Positions 1 to 9,021 of a stretch of 64,000 bases of DNA are shown here, one piece after another; the stretch's first letter is position 1; each line of letters begins with the position of its first letter. The notes under the pieces are model-generated. The model was not told the origin of the DNA, made no database searches, and saw only the letters and a list, made by a program, of their open reading frames with translations. A program made the position numbers and the translations under genes. The DNA comes from Agromyces sp. Marseille-P2726 (GTDB lineage: Bacteria; Actinomycetota; Actinomycetes; Actinomycetales; Microbacteriaceae), in NCBI RefSeq assembly GCF_902809835.1, contig NZ_CADDWM010000001.1, positions 1-64,000 on the forward strand, in the 5' to 3' direction.

Positions 1-1
1 C

Positions 2-1018
2 TCGACGGTCGTGCGCACGAGCGGCAGTGCCAACCCGCAGACGGCGGCCCTCGCCCAGGCGCGTCTGCGGCTCGACGCCGCGGTGGCCGACCTCCGTCGT
101 GCCGAGGCGGCGCTGGCCGATGCACGTGAAACCCGCGACGTCGCCCGCGCCATCGCCGAGCGACTGCAGCTCGTCGCCGACGAGGCGCAGCTCGACGCCG
201 ATGCCGCCATGCGCGCCTACTTCGCCGCCGCACAGGGCGACGGCACGACGTTCTCCTCGATGGATGCCGTCTTCGGCGCCGGTCACGACCTGCTCGCCGG
301 ACTCGGCGGCGTGGCGCGCGTGGCGCAGATCCACGGCGACGCCGACCAGCTGTTCGAGATCGCCCAGCGCCGAGGCGACGCCGCCGACGCCGCCCAGGCT
401 CGGGCCGACGCCGCGTGGGAGGCGGTGGACGCGGTTCCCGTCGAAGACCGCCAGGCCGATGTCGCGAGCGCCGAGGCGGCGGTTGCGGCGGCACGACAGG
501 CGCTGACCACCCTGCAGTCGCGCGATCTCGACACCCGCCTGGCGTCGAGCGATGTCTCGTTGCTGCTCGAATCCCTTCCCGCCGACTCCGGTCAGCTGAG
601 CGCCCAGGGTTGGTCGTCGCCGGTCGCCGGTCGCATCACCGACCGCTTCGGCCCGCGGCCGAACAAGCCGCTGCCCGGCGTGAACGACTTCCACCGCGGC
701 ACCGACCTCGCGGCATCCTGCGGCACACCGGTCTTCGCCGCCACCGACGGCGTCGTGCTTTCGGCCGGGCCGAACGGCGGCCTCGGCAACTGGATCCTCA
801 TCGAGCACGGTGAGGGCGTCGACACCGGGTACGGACACCTCTCGCCCGGCGGCATCCTCGTCTCGCCCGGACAAGCCGTCACAGCGGGCCAGCTCATCGG
901 CACGGTCGGCACCACCGGTGCATCGACCGGATGCCACCTGCACTTCGAGGTGCACCTCGACGGCACGGCCGTCGACGCGATCCCGTTCATGGCGGCCCGC
1001 GGCGTGACGCTCGGCTGA
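2..1018 (+). CDS. M23-family (LytM) peptidase with N-terminal coiled coil, 5' end missing
   Basis: The reading frame is open to the left edge and no signal peptide is visible, so the start lies outside the window. Seen: roughly the first 160 residues are Ala/Arg/Glu-rich and likely form coiled coil ([20 protein letters not shown]). The last 130 residues are a LytM domain with zinc-ligand motifs FHRGTDLA (H, D) and HLHFEV (HxH), plus the usual GYGHLS and VGTTGAST segments. Known: such proteins cleave peptidoglycan cross-bridges or activate amidases outside the membrane, and the coiled coil resembles EnvC/RipA-type regulatory regions. The gene ends about 100 bp before hutU and appears unrelated to it. 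Confidence 0.85.
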   Translation, partial: STVVRTSGSANPQTAALAQARLRLDAAVADLRRAEAALADARETRDVARAIAERLQLVADEAQLDADAAMRAYFAAAQGDGTTFSSMDAVFGAGHDLLAGLGGVARVAQIHGDADQLFEIAQRRGDAADAAQARADAAWEAVDAVPVEDRQADVASAEAAVAAARQALTTLQSRDLDTRLASSDVSLLLESLPADSGQLSAQGWSSPVAGRITDRFGPRPNKPLPGVNDFHRGTDLAASCGTPVFAATDGVVLSAGPNGGLGNWILIEHGEGVDTGYGHLSPGGILVSPGQAVTAGQLIGTVGTTGASTGCHLHFEVHLDGTAVDAIPFMAARGVTLG

Positions 1019-1119
1019 GTCCGCCCGCCCCACCGGGATGCGCCGGGGCGTCTGGGATCCCGGACGACCGCACCGCGGCATCCGTTGTCGACTGGTGCCG
1101 GGTGCGCTGTGATCGGATC

Positions 1120-2823
1120 ATGACCGATGCACCCACCCGCACCGTGCGCGCCGCACGCGGCTCGCAACTCACCGCGAAGAGCTGGCAGACCGAGGCGCCA
1201 CTGCGCATGCTCATGAACAACCTCGACCCCGAGGTGGCCGAACGCCCCGAGGACCTCATCGTGTACGGCGGCACGGGCAAGGCCGCCCGGTCGTGGGCGG
1301 CGTTCGACGCCATCGTGCGCACGCTCGAGGAGCTCGAGTCCGACGAGACGCTGCTCGTACAGTCGGGCAAGCCCGTCGGCGTCTTCCGCACGCACGAGTG
1401 GGCGCCGCGCGTGCTCATCGCCAACTCGAACCTCGTGGGCGACTGGGCGACGTGGCCCGAGTTCCGCCGCCTCGAGCAGGCCGGGCTCACGATGTACGGC
1501 CAGATGACCGCCGGCTCCTGGATCTACATCGGCACGCAGGGCATCCTGCAGGGCACGTACGAGACCTTCGGGGCGGTCGCCCGGGCGCTCGCCGCCCGGA
1601 AGGGCGAGTCGGATGAGCACGGTGGCGGCAGCCTGGCCGGCACGCTGACGCTCACCGCCGGATGCGGCGGCATGGGCGGCGCCCAGCCGCTGGCCGTGAC
1701 GATGAACGGCGGTGCCGTGCTCATCGTCGATGTCGACGAGTCGCGCCTGCAGCGCCGCGTGGAGCACGGCTACCTCGACGAGTACACCACCGATCTCGAG
1801 GCCGCGATCGCACGGGTCACGGCGGCGAAGGCCGCGGGCGAGGCGCTGTCGGTCGGCGTCGTGGGCAACGCCGCCGTCGTGTTCGGTGACCTGCTCCTGC
1901 GCCACCGCGCCGGCGACCTGAAGGTCGACATCGTCACAGATCAGACGAGCGCCCACGATCCGCTCTCGTACCTGCCGGTCGGCGTCGCATTCGAGGACTG
2001 GCACGCTGAGGCCGAACGCGACCCCGAGGGCTTCACCGCCCGCGCTCGAGGCAGCATGGCCAAGCACGTGGCCGCGATGGTGGGCTTCCAGGACGAGGGC
2101 GCCGAGGTCTTCGACTACGGCAATTCGATCCGCCGCGAGGCCGAGCTCGGCGGCTACGACCGCGCGTTCGAGTTCCCCGGCTTCGTGCCCGCCTACATCC
2201 GGCCGCTCTTCGCCGAGGGCAGGGGACCGTTCCGCTGGGCGGCGCTCTCGGGCGCCCCCGCCGACATCGCGGCCACCGACCGCGCCATCCTCGAGCTCTT
2301 CCCCGACGACGAGCACCTGCGCCGCTGGATCACGCAGGCGGGCGAGAAGGTGCACTTCGAGGGCCTGCCCGCGCGCATCTGCTGGCTCGGCTACAAGGAG
2401 CGCCACCTCGCCGGGCTGAGGTTCAACGAGATGGTCGCCTCGGGCGAGCTCTCGGCGCCCGTCGTCATCGGCCGCGACCACCTCGACTCGGGATCGGTGG
2501 CCTCGCCCTACCGCGAGACCGAGGCGATGGCCGACGGCTCCGATGCGATCGCCGACTGGCCCCTGCTCAACGCCCTGCTCAACACGGCATCGGGCGCGAC
2601 GTGGGTTTCGATCCACCACGGCGGCGGCGTCGGCATCGGCCGTTCCATCCACGCCGGGCAGGTCGTGGTGGCCGACGGCACCGAGCTCGCGGCGGAGAAG
2701 ATCGCTCGCGTGCTCGTGAACGACCCCGGCTCGGGCGTCATGCGGCACGTCGACGCCGGCTACGACCGTGCGGTCGAGGTGGCTCGCGAGCGCGGTCTGC
2801 GTGTGCCCATGATGGAAGGTTGA
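1120..2823 (+). CDS. hutU: Urocanate hydratase
   Basis: A 567-residue protein that converts urocanate to imidazolone propionate, the second step of histidine degradation, using tightly bound NAD as an electrophile. Seen: [23 protein letters not shown], the NAD-binding [13 protein letters not shown] and the [10 protein letters not shown] segment with the conserved Cys (about residue 421). The length matches the family (550-570). The frame is open further upstream, but similarity starts at [15 protein letters not shown], so ATG 1120 was chosen; no strong ribosome site is visible there. hutI follows after 3 bp, so the two are probably one operon. No hutH is in the window; a possible hutG-like hydrolase lies at 29.4 kb. 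Confidence 0.96.
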   Translation: MTDAPTRTVRAARGSQLTAKSWQTEAPLRMLMNNLDPEVAERPEDLIVYGGTGKAARSWAAFDAIVRTLEELESDETLLVQSGKPVGVFRTHEWAPRVLIANSNLVGDWATWPEFRRLEQAGLTMYGQMTAGSWIYIGTQGILQGTYETFGAVARALAARKGESDEHGGGSLAGTLTLTAGCGGMGGAQPLAVTMNGGAVLIVDVDESRLQRRVEHGYLDEYTTDLEAAIARVTAAKAAGEALSVGVVGNAAVVFGDLLLRHRAGDLKVDIVTDQTSAHDPLSYLPVGVAFEDWHAEAERDPEGFTARARGSMAKHVAAMVGFQDEGAEVFDYGNSIRREAELGGYDRAFEFPGFVPAYIRPLFAEGRGPFRWAALSGAPADIAATDRAILELFPDDEHLRRWITQAGEKVHFEGLPARICWLGYKERHLAGLRFNEMVASGELSAPVVIGRDHLDSGSVASPYRETEAMADGSDAIADWPLLNALLNTASGATWVSIHHGGGVGIGRSIHAGQVVVADGTELAAEKIARVLVNDPGSGVMRHVDAGYDRAVEVARERGLRVPMMEG

Positions 2824-2826
2824 CGG

Positions 2827-4086
2827 ATGCCGCGAGCCGGCCGCACACTCATCACGAACATCGGCGAGCTGGTCACGAACGATCCGGCACCTGACCGCGA
2901 CGGCGGCCCGCTCGGCATCATCCGCGACGCCGCGGTGCGCCTCGAAGATGGCCGCATCACGTGGGTCGGCAGCCGGGCGTCGAGTGGCGCCGCCGCCGCC
3001 GGCGGCGACGCGTATCGAGACGCAGCAGATCTCGATACCCGTCCGGCTTCGCCGGGCGCCACTCGATCACCCGACATCGTCGACGTGGGCGGCCGAGCGG
3101 TCATCCCCGGCTTCGTCGACTCGCACACGCACCTCGTCTTCGGCGGCGACCGGGCGGAGGAGTTCGCCGCACGCATGGCCGGGCGCCGCTACGAGGCGGG
3201 CGGCATCCGCACGACCGTCGCGGCCACGCGCGCCGCGACCGACGACGAGCTGCGGGCCCGCCTCGCCGAGTTCGTCGCCGGGCTGCACGGTCAGGGCACG
3301 ACGACCTTCGAGATCAAGTCGGGCTACGGCCTGTCGGTCGCCGACGAGGAGCGGCTCGTGCGCCTCGCGCGCGAGGTCACCGCCGAGGTCACGTTCCTCG
3401 GCGCGCACGTGGTGCCGGCCGAGTTCGCCGAGAGCCCCGACGCCTACGTCGACCTCGTCGTCGGCGAGATGCTCGACGCGTGCGCGTCGCACGCGAAGTG
3501 GATCGACGCGTTCTGCGAGCGCGGCGCCTTCACGGCCGAGCAGTCCCGTCGCGTGCTCGAGGCGGGCGCCGCCGTCGGCCTCGGGGTGCGCGTGCACGGC
3601 AACCAGCTCGGCGAGGGCGACGGAGTGCGCCTCGCGGTCGAGCTGGGCGCGGCATCCGTCGATCACTGCACCTTCCTGAGCGACGCGGATGTCGCGGCCC
3701 TCGCGGCATCCGACACCGTCGCCACCCTGCTGCCGGGCGTCGAGTTCTCGACCCGCCAGCCGTATCCCGACGCACGTCGCCTCATCGACGCCGGCGCGAC
3801 GGTGGCGCTCGCGAGCGACTGCAATCCGGGATCGAGCTTCACCAGCTCGATGCCGTTCTGCATCGCGGTGGCCGTGCGCGACATGCGGATGACCCCGGCC
3901 GAGGCGGTCTGGGCGTCGACCGCGGGCGGTGCGGCGGCGCTTCGGCGAACGGATGTGGGCGTGATCCGCCCGGGTGCGCGCGCCGACCTCGTGCTGCTCG
4001 ATGCGCCGAGCCACGTGCACCTCGCGTACCGGCCGGGCGTTCCGCTCGTGGCATCGGTGTGGAAGGACGGAGCGCTCGTCGCGTGA
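2827..4086 (+). CDS. hutI: Imidazolonepropionase with an in-frame dispersed repeat
   Basis: A 419-residue amidohydrolase that opens imidazolonepropionate to formiminoglutamate. Seen: metal-binding HTH near residues 100-102 ([12 protein letters not shown]), [18 protein letters not shown] and LASDCNPGS. Odd: residues about 51-82 do not look like hutI. They are the translation of a head-to-head pair of the dispersed hairpin repeat (2978-3072), reading SSGAAAAGG...[13 protein letters not shown], between GRITWVG and [12 protein letters not shown], where family members have a short linker. The insert lies before the catalytic barrel and keeps the frame, so the enzyme may still work. It follows hutU directly and ends flush against the convergent DUF503 gene. 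Confidence 0.95.
   Translation: MPRAGRTLITNIGELVTNDPAPDRDGGPLGIIRDAAVRLEDGRITWVGSRASSGAAAAGGDAYRDAADLDTRPASPGATRSPDIVDVGGRAVIPGFVDSHTHLVFGGDRAEEFAARMAGRRYEAGGIRTTVAATRAATDDELRARLAEFVAGLHGQGTTTFEIKSGYGLSVADEERLVRLAREVTAEVTFLGAHVVPAEFAESPDAYVDLVVGEMLDACASHAKWIDAFCERGAFTAEQSRRVLEAGAAVGLGVRVHGNQLGEGDGVRLAVELGAASVDHCTFLSDADVAALAASDTVATLLPGVEFSTRQPYPDARRLIDAGATVALASDCNPGSSFTSSMPFCIAVAVRDMRMTPAEAVWASTAGGAAALRRTDVGVIRPGARADLVLLDAPSHVHLAYRPGVPLVASVWKDGALVA
2978..3072 (+). repeat. Dispersed hairpin repeat pair inserted in hutI
   Basis: The left arm begins GTCGAGTGGCGCC and ends GCGTATCGAGA; the right arm begins CTCGATACCCGTCC and ends GCCACTCGATCACC. The two face each other and are in frame with hutI. 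The TAG of the usual GAGTAG has become TGG, although the frame used here does not read it as a stop. Confidence 0.85.
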
Positions 4087-4383
4087 TCAGTCGTCGTCGC
4101 TCCGACGCAGCCGCCGGCGCGCCGAGAGGAGCATGACGTCGGGACGCGATGCCACGAGACGCTCGGCGCGGTCGAGCGTGTCGGTCACCCGCTCGGCCCC
4201 CGACGCCACGACCCCCACGCCGATGACGGCGCGGCGATGCAGGTCCTGCTGAGCGACCTCGGCCACACTCGCCTCGGTCGTTCGCCGAAGGTCGGCGAGG
4301 ATCGGGCGGAGCACGCCTCGCTTCTCCTTCAACGAGTGCACGTCGCCGAGCAGCAGGTCGAACTCGATCCAGCCGATCCACAT
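4087..4383 (-). CDS. DUF503 family protein (YlxP-like)
   Basis: A 98-residue protein beginning MWIGWIEFDLLLGDVHSLKEK, with the DUF503 signature (SLKEKR, then a beta-strand-rich half ending DVMLLSARR). Known: DUF503/YlxP proteins are small ferredoxin-fold proteins often found near nusA-infB-rbfA in Firmicutes; the exact role is unsettled. Here it stands alone and is convergent with hutI, the two stop codons being directly adjacent (4084-4086 and 4087-4089). Confidence 0.85.
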   Translation of the reverse strand: MWIGWIEFDLLLGDVHSLKEKRGVLRPILADLRRTTEASVAEVAQQDLHRRAVIGVGVVASGAERVTDTLDRAERLVASRPDVMLLSARRRLRRSDDD

Positions 4384-4425
4384 CGCCCCAGCCTCGCAGA
4401 TCGGTCGGAGTTGAGACAGGTCCGG

Positions 4426-4707
4426 CTACGCCGGCCGCTCGTCGACCAGCGGGTCTCGGCGCACTTCGATCGCGCCGACCCCGGTGAACCGGATCCACGC
4501 CCGGTCCTCGGATTCGACGACCGTCATGAGCACCCGGTCGCACGTGCCGCACCGCACCACCGTGCCGGCACCGCTCGGGTAGACCATCGCCCGAGCGAGC
4601 TCGGCCGAGGTGCCGCATCCGTCGCACCGCGCGACCGCCATCGTCACGTCGAACGCGAAGTACTCCGCGAGCGGTCCGGCGAGCGAGTTGCCGTCGAGAT
4701 GGGTCAT
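4426..4707 (-). CDS. DUF6510-type small zinc-ribbon protein
   Basis: A 93-residue protein beginning MTHLDGNSLAGPLAEYF. Seen: two CxxC pairs, CDGCG and CGTCD, about 30 residues apart, as in a zinc ribbon. Homologues called DUF6510 accompany ferredoxin-reductase-like genes in actinobacteria. ATG 4705-4707 overlaps the end of the reductase gene (stop at 4707-4709), so the genes are translationally coupled. The function is unknown; a metal-binding helper for the neighbouring molybdo-enzyme or its reductase is an inference. Confidence 0.75.
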   Translation of the reverse strand: MTHLDGNSLAGPLAEYFAFDVTMAVARCDGCGTSAELARAMVYPSGAGTVVRCGTCDRVLMTVVESEDRAWIRFTGVGAIEVRRDPLVDERPA

Positions 4708-5537
4708 CACGAGCCTCCGTAGCGCTCGGTGCGGATCGAACGTGGATCGTGCCCGAACTCCACCATCCAGTCGGCGATGCGCTCGACGAATCCCGTCGAA
4801 CCGCAGACGTAGACGAGCGGATGCTCCGCAGCCGGGATCACCGCGGCCTCGAGCGTGTCGCGCATGATCCGCCCGGGCGCCGTGGGCCAGCCCTCGGGCG
4901 TTCGCCGCGTGTAGACGTAGTCGACCTGGAACGGCGCCGACGCCGACGCGAGCGCCCGGAGCTCGTCGGCGAAGTAGATGTCGTCGGGCGTACGCACGGA
5001 ATAGAGGAGGCGGAATCGCGTCGGATCGTCGGCCGCCGCATGCGCGCTCGCGATGGCGAAGAGCGGCACGACCCCCGACCCGCCGGCGATCAGCTGCACC
5101 GGCCGCACACCGTCGACCGCCAGGCGTTCGGCCGCCGGCCGCCACACGAAGAACGCGCCGAGCGGCCCGTGCACCTCGAGCATGTCGCCCTCGCGCACCT
5201 CGTCGACGAGGAACGGCGACACCTCGCCGTCGGGCAGCTTGTCGATCGCGAGCGTCACCCGGGCACCCGGACCCGACGACGCGATCGAGTACGAGCGCGT
5301 CGCCGTGTAGCCGTCGGGTGCGGTGAGCCGGATGTCGAGGTGCTGCCCGGCGGCGTTGCCGGGCCATCCGTCGACGTCGAGCTCGAGCCGTGCCGCGTTC
5401 GGCGTCTCCTTGCGGGCCGCGACCACCGTCGCGACGTGCCATCCGGAGCGTGGCACGGCGGCGATCGGCGAAACCGACGAGGGCCCCGCTGCGGCATCCG
5501 TCACCCGGCCGACGGAGGAACCGACCGAGTCGGTCAC
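4707..5537 (-). CDS. FAD/NAD(P)-binding ferredoxin-reductase-like oxidoreductase
   Basis: A 276-residue reductase. Seen: the FAD-binding RSYSIASS motif, the GGSGVVPLFAIASAH nucleotide-binding loop, and the C-terminal YVCGSTGFVERIADWM NAD(P) motif. Start GTG 5535-5537 overlaps the stop of the sulfite-oxidase-like gene by 4 bp (GTGA); the frame is open further upstream but only as a shadow of that gene. Known: this pairing of a small Moco domain protein with an FNR-type reductase recurs in actinobacteria. The likely role is to pass electrons between NAD(P)H and the Moco protein or a shared carrier. Confidence 0.9.
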   Translation of the reverse strand: MTDSVGSSVGRVTDAAAGPSSVSPIAAVPRSGWHVATVVAARKETPNAARLELDVDGWPGNAAGQHLDIRLTAPDGYTATRSYSIASSGPGARVTLAIDKLPDGEVSPFLVDEVREGDMLEVHGPLGAFFVWRPAAERLAVDGVRPVQLIAGGSGVVPLFAIASAHAAADDPTRFRLLYSVRTPDDIYFADELRALASASAPFQVDYVYTRRTPEGWPTAPGRIMRDTLEAAVIPAAEHPLVYVCGSTGFVERIADWMVEFGHDPRSIRTERYGGS

Positions 5538-6124
5538 CAGTAGCGCTCTTCCTTCCAGGGGTCGCCGTGGATGTGGTAGCCGTTCTGTTCCCAGAAGCCG
5601 GGCTCGTCCTGGTCCATCATCTCCAGCCCGCGCACCCACTTCGCGCTCTTCCAGAAGTAGAGGTGCGGCACGAGCAGTCGCGCGGGTCCGCCGTGCTCGG
5701 CCTCGAGCGGTTCGCCGTCGAACTCGAACGCGATCCACGCCTTGGCGTCGAGCAGCTCGTCGAGCGGCACGTTCGTGGTGTACCCGCCATAGCTGTGCGC
5801 CATGACGTAGTCGAGGTCGGTCTCGACGTGCTCGAAGATGGTGTCGAGCGACACGCCGCGCCACTTGGTGCCGAGTTTCGACCAGTGGGTCACGCAGTGG
5901 CTGTCGGTGTCGACCTCGTCGATCTCGAGCGACATGAACTGGTCCCAGTTCCAGCTGCGCTCGCCCGATTCGGCGCGCACGGTGAACTCCCAGTCGGCCG
6001 TGTCGATGTCGGGGGTCGGTCCTGCCGACAGCACCGGGAAATCGTGCACGAGCGTCTGGCCGGGTGGGAGCCGGTCGTCGTGTTCGCGACTGCGACCGCT
6101 GAATCCCCTGGTGATGAACGACAT
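5534..6124 (-). CDS. Sulfite-oxidase-like molybdopterin-dependent oxidoreductase
   Basis: A 196-residue single-domain member of the sulfite oxidase/YuiH fold. Seen: DSHCVTHWSK with the Mo-ligating cysteine (Cys77), YGGYTTNVPLDELL, and GGPARLLVPHLYFWKSAKWV, which is diagnostic for the family. There is no signal peptide or Tat motif, so it is probably cytoplasmic. It is first in a three-gene unit with the reductase and DUF6510, transcribed away from moeA; needing molybdenum cofactor fits the neighbouring Moco genes. The substrate is unknown. Confidence 0.9.
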   Translation of the reverse strand: MSFITRGFSGRSREHDDRLPPGQTLVHDFPVLSAGPTPDIDTADWEFTVRAESGERSWNWDQFMSLEIDEVDTDSHCVTHWSKLGTKWRGVSLDTIFEHVETDLDYVMAHSYGGYTTNVPLDELLDAKAWIAFEFDGEPLEAEHGGPARLLVPHLYFWKSAKWVRGLEMMDQDEPGFWEQNGYHIHGDPWKEERYW

Positions 6125-6197
6125 GACGTCCTCCTCCCCGATGGCGGGAGTCTAGTGACCGGGGCACCCGCTGTCACCGGTCGACTAGCGTGGAAGT

Positions 6198-7451
6198 ATG
6201 CCGACCACCCCGGCGGCGCCCGACGGCGTCGGTACCCTCATCCCGGTGCACGAGCACCTCGAGCGGGTCCTCACGACGGTCACGCCGGTCGCCCGTGTCG
6301 AGCGGGTGCCGCTGTCGGATGCCGCGGGCCGCACGTTGGCGACCTCCGTCGACGCGCTCGTCGACCTGCCGTCGTTCGACAACTCGGCCATGGACGGCTA
6401 CGCGGTGCGCCGCGCGGATGTCGCGACGGCGGGCTCCGACGCCCCGGTCGTGCTCGACGTGGTCGCCGACCTGCCCGCCGGTCCCGCGCGTGACGTCTCG
6501 ATCGGCGCCGGCCAGGCCGCGCACATCATGACGGGCGCGCCCATTCCGCCCGGTGCCGACGCCGTCGTCCCGGTCGAGCTGACGGATGCCGCCGCCACGC
6601 GCGTCGCGATCCGCCGAGCTCCCCGCCCGGGCCACCACATCCGCCTCCGCGGGGAGGACCTGCGCACCGGCGACCGGGTCCTCACCGCGGGCATGGCGCT
6701 GGGTGCCCGCCGGATCGCCGCGGCGGCGGCCGCCGGCCACGCGGAGCTGCCCGTGACCGCCCTCCCTCGGGTCGCCGTGGTCGCCACCGGGAGCGAGTTG
6801 GTCGAGCCAGGGCGGCCGCTCGGCCGGGGCATGATCCACGACTCGAACTCGCTGCTGCTCGCGGCGCTCGTGGCCGAGGCGGGCTGCGTCGTGAGCGAGC
6901 GGCTACGCCTCGCCGACGATCCCGCGGCGCTTCGCGATTGGCTCGATCGACGCGGGGCGTGCGACCTGGTCGTCTTCGCCGGCGGTGTCAGCGTCGGCGC
7001 TCATGACGTCGTGCGCCAGGTGCTCGGCGAACTGGGTACGGTTCGCTTCGCGACGGTCGCGATGCAGCCCGGCAAGCCGCAGGCATTCGGGACCCTGTCC
7101 GACGGCACGCCGGTCTTCGGGCTGCCGGGCAACCCGGTGAGCGTCGCCGTGTCGTTCGAGGCCTTCGTCCGCCCGGCGCTCCTGCGCCTGCAGGGACGCG
7201 CCGAGGTGATGCGGCCGACGTGGCGAGCCGTCGCGGAGGTCGGCTGGCGGTCGCCCGGCGGCAAGCGGCAGTACATGCCGATCGTGGTGGGCCAAGGAGC
7301 CGACGGGCCGACCGTACGTCCCGCGACCGCGGGCGGTTCCGGCTCGCACCTCGTAGGCGGGCTCGCGGCCGCCGACGGGTTCGCGGTGGTCCCCGAAGAG
7401 ATGGAGCACGTCGCCGAGGGAGACACGGTCGAGGTGGCGGTCACGCGATGA
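6198..7451 (+). CDS. moeA: Molybdopterin molybdotransferase MoeA (copy 1)
   Basis: A 417-residue protein that inserts molybdate into adenylylated molybdopterin. Seen: the N-terminal LPSFDNSAMDGYAVR signature, MTGAPIPPGADAVVPVE, the MPT-binding TGSELVEPGRPLG segment, GGVSVGAHDVV, and GLPGNPVSVAVSFEAF. Length is typical. It starts a three-gene operon: mobA overlaps its stop by 4 bp and the DUF6457 gene overlaps mobA. A second, clearly different moeA lies at 23.5 kb. Two MoeA paralogues are common in actinobacteria. Confidence 0.95.
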   Translation: MPTTPAAPDGVGTLIPVHEHLERVLTTVTPVARVERVPLSDAAGRTLATSVDALVDLPSFDNSAMDGYAVRRADVATAGSDAPVVLDVVADLPAGPARDVSIGAGQAAHIMTGAPIPPGADAVVPVELTDAAATRVAIRRAPRPGHHIRLRGEDLRTGDRVLTAGMALGARRIAAAAAAGHAELPVTALPRVAVVATGSELVEPGRPLGRGMIHDSNSLLLAALVAEAGCVVSERLRLADDPAALRDWLDRRGACDLVVFAGGVSVGAHDVVRQVLGELGTVRFATVAMQPGKPQAFGTLSDGTPVFGLPGNPVSVAVSFEAFVRPALLRLQGRAEVMRPTWRAVAEVGWRSPGGKRQYMPIVVGQGADGPTVRPATAGGSGSHLVGGLAAADGFAVVPEEMEHVAEGDTVEVAVTR

Positions 7452-8164
7452 ACCCCGCTGGTGCGCCCGGCCCGCTCGACGCGATCATCCTCGCAGGCGG
7501 GCGTGCAGAGCGGCTGGGCGGCGCGAGCAAGCCCGACCTCGTGGTCGGTGGTCGGAGCCTCCTCTCGATCGCGATCGATGCGGCACGAACGGTGGGATGC
7601 GCTCGGATCATCGTGGTCGGTCCGTCCGAACTGGATGCGCCCGGCTGCACGGTGGTGCGCGAGGACCCACCGTTCGGCGGCCCGGTCGCAGCAGTCGCCG
7701 CGGGCCTCGCGGCGCTCGGCGTCCCCGGTGGTCGAGTAGCGCCCGGCGAAGCCGGACGCGTATCGAGACCGGGCGACCCAGATCTCGATCCGCGTCGCGC
7801 TGCGCGCGGCGCGACTCGATCACCGAACGACGACGTCCTCGTGCTCGCCCGCGACATGCCCGACGCCCACGACGCCACGCGGCGCCTGGGCGAGGCACGC
7901 TCGGAGGCGAGCGTCGGCGACGGCGTGTGCCTCGTCGACGCCGACGGCAACACCCAGTGGCTCGCCGCGATCTACTCGCGCTCGTCGCTCGAGCGTTCGC
8001 TCGACGTCCTCGAACTCGAGCGCGGCGTCACGGGTGCGTCGATGCGGCGGCTCGCGGCATCCCTCGACCTCACCCTCGTCGCCGACGGCGGCAGCACCCA
8101 CGACATCGACACGTGGAGCGACCTCGAACGAGCCCGCTCCACCGAACAGGAGGCGGCGCAGTGA
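7448..8164 (+). CDS. mobA: Molybdenum cofactor guanylyltransferase MobA with an in-frame repeat
   Basis: A 238-residue protein that transfers GMP from GTP onto Moco. Seen: the N-terminal nucleotide-binding LAGGRAERLGGASKPDL, then EDPPFGGPVAAVAAGL. ATG 7448 overlaps the moeA stop (ATGA). Odd: residues about 94-125 are the translation of a facing pair of the dispersed repeat (7727-7823), starting [15 protein letters not shown] and ending RAARGATRSP. The insert lies between LAALGVP and DDVLVLARDMP, which join naturally when it is removed. The frame used avoids the TAG inside GAGTAG. Activity cannot be judged from sequence, but no other mobA is visible here. Confidence 0.9.
   Translation: MNPAGAPGPLDAIILAGGRAERLGGASKPDLVVGGRSLLSIAIDAARTVGCARIIVVGPSELDAPGCTVVREDPPFGGPVAAVAAGLAALGVPGGRVAPGEAGRVSRPGDPDLDPRRAARGATRSPNDDVLVLARDMPDAHDATRRLGEARSEASVGDGVCLVDADGNTQWLAAIYSRSSLERSLDVLELERGVTGASMRRLAASLDLTLVADGGSTHDIDTWSDLERARSTEQEAAQ
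7727..7823 (+). repeat. Dispersed hairpin repeat pair inserted in mobA
   Basis: The left unit starts GGTGGTCGAGTAGCGCCC and ends GCGTATCGAGACC; its core CCGGCGAAGCCGG is a perfect stem with a 3-nt loop. The right unit, TCTCGATCCGCGTC to GCGCGACTCGATCACCG, has a different core (GCGCTGCGCGC). The pair is in frame with mobA and adds about 32 residues. Confidence 0.88.
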
Positions 8165-8418
8165 ACGACCAGCAGTCCCCCGACACGCTCGACCGGTGGC
8201 TCGCCGCCCTGGCGGCCGAACTCGGCATCGACCCCGCCACCGTTCCGGTCGGCACCATCCTCGACCTCGCCCGCGACATCGCCCACGGCGTGGCGCGACC
8301 GGCCGCCCCGCTCAGTACGTTCGTCGTGGGCCTCGCGGTGGGTGCCGGCAACGGCTCGCTCGCCGACCTGTCCGCTCGAGCGAGCGCCCTCGCCGAGAGC
8401 TGGCCCGCCGACGGGTAG
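8161..8418 (+). CDS. DUF6457 domain protein
   Basis: An 85-residue protein beginning MNDQQSPDTLDRWLAALAAE, with DLARDIAHGVARPAAPLSTF, the pattern of DUF6457. Start GTG 8161 overlaps the mobA stop by 4 bp. Known: this domain is often fused to, or placed right after, mobA or fdhD-type genes in actinobacteria, so a helper role in Moco maturation is likely, but its biochemistry is not known. Confidence 0.8.
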   Translation: MNDQQSPDTLDRWLAALAAELGIDPATVPVGTILDLARDIAHGVARPAAPLSTFVVGLAVGAGNGSLADLSARASALAESWPADG

Positions 8419-8688
8419 GCATCAGCGCTCTGGTAGCCGAATCTCCGGTCCTCGGGCCGACTCCTGAATACAAGGACGTCCCGTTGAGCGTCCCTCTGCA
8501 CAGGAGGAATCTCTTCTCTGACTGAACCGGTAGATTCCGCGTGTTCTCCCGAAGGGATCGGCTTTCGAGACGGTTCGACGCCCAGTGGGGTCAAGCGTCG
8601 CCGGGTCGCGTTCAGCGATCCGCTCGCGGGACGATACGGCGGCTCAGTGCTCGCAGACGTCGCGGCGCTGTCCCAGTGTGACGACACG
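8419..8688 (+). other. Gene-poor stretch with possible gene remnant before the IS element
   Basis: The region between the DUF6457 gene and the first IS110 copy is lower in GC than its surroundings around 8440-8580. A good Shine-Dalgarno-like AGGAGG (8502-8507) precedes a non-standard CTG (8518), from which a frame stays open through the two repeats and into the IS to 8847. Its first 57 codons (TEPVDSACSPEGIGFRDG and on) are not recognised. It could be the leftover of a gene cut by repeat or IS insertion, or chance. No clear RNA gene was seen. Confidence 0.3.
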
Positions 8689-8784
8689 CGTCTCGATACG
8701 CGTCCGGCTTCGCCGGGCGCTACTCGACGACCGAGACGCGGGCCCGTCTCGATACGCGTCCGGCTGCGCCGGGCGCTACTCGAC
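8689..8784 (+). repeat. Two direct copies of the dispersed hairpin repeat, IS110 target arm
   Basis: Two units, each from CGTCTCGATACGCGTCCGGC to GGCGCTACTCGAC. The second one ends exactly at the IS110 left end: GCTACTCGAC (8775-8784) is followed by ATTGAGAATGG. The core differs by one base between the two (CTTCG versus CTGCG). Confidence 0.88.
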
Positions 8785-9005
8785 ATTGAGAATGGTGGTG
8801 GCGGTCTCGGGTTGGGTCTGACCTGCTACTCGACGGACTCGTTGTGATGTCATTCGGCCGATTTGTCGGCCCTGCTCGGGGCTTGTCGATCACGTCGGTT
8901 CGGGAGACCGGGCCGGGCGTGGGATGTGACCTAATAGGACCCTGTCCGCCGACTCTTCAATGTCTTGTCCGCCCGGCCCGGTGCGGTCATCCGATCGATC
9001 ACTCG
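8785..9005 (+). ncRNA. Candidate IS110 bridge RNA, copy 1
   Basis: Non-coding left end with segments matching the four half-sites. GCTACTCGAC at 8825-8834 equals the left target flank 8775-8784. GTCGAT at 8885-8890 is the reverse complement of ATCGAC (10103-10108) in the right flank. ATAGGACC at 8934-8941 equals the right end of the element (10095-10102). TCAATGTC at 8957-8964 is the reverse complement of GACATTGA at the left end (8782-8789). The order (target pair, then donor pair) and polarity match the IS621-type bridge RNA model. A local hairpin GCCGATTTGTCGGC lies at 8857-8870. Exact RNA ends are not known. Confidence 0.72.
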
Positions 9006-9021
9006 AGAGGAGACACCCATC

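Noticed and set aside
592..2748. A 718-residue open frame antisense to hutU.
   Set aside because: Long antisense frames are expected at this GC content. hutU has clear family motifs, whereas the antisense product shows Arg/Ala/Gly/Asp-rich composition with no domain. The same reasoning removed long antisense frames in hutI, narH, the ATPase and the KimA-like genes.
2978..3072. Assembly or sequencing error in hutI.
   Set aside because: The inserted bases are a recognisable repeat pair, keep the frame and have parallels in mobA and moeB, so an artefact is unlikely.
8518..8847. A real gene reading through two repeats into the IS110 left end.
   Set aside because: It would need a CTG start, its first part matches no family I recognise, and the rest is repeat and bridge-RNA sequence. 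It is kept only as a possible remnant.
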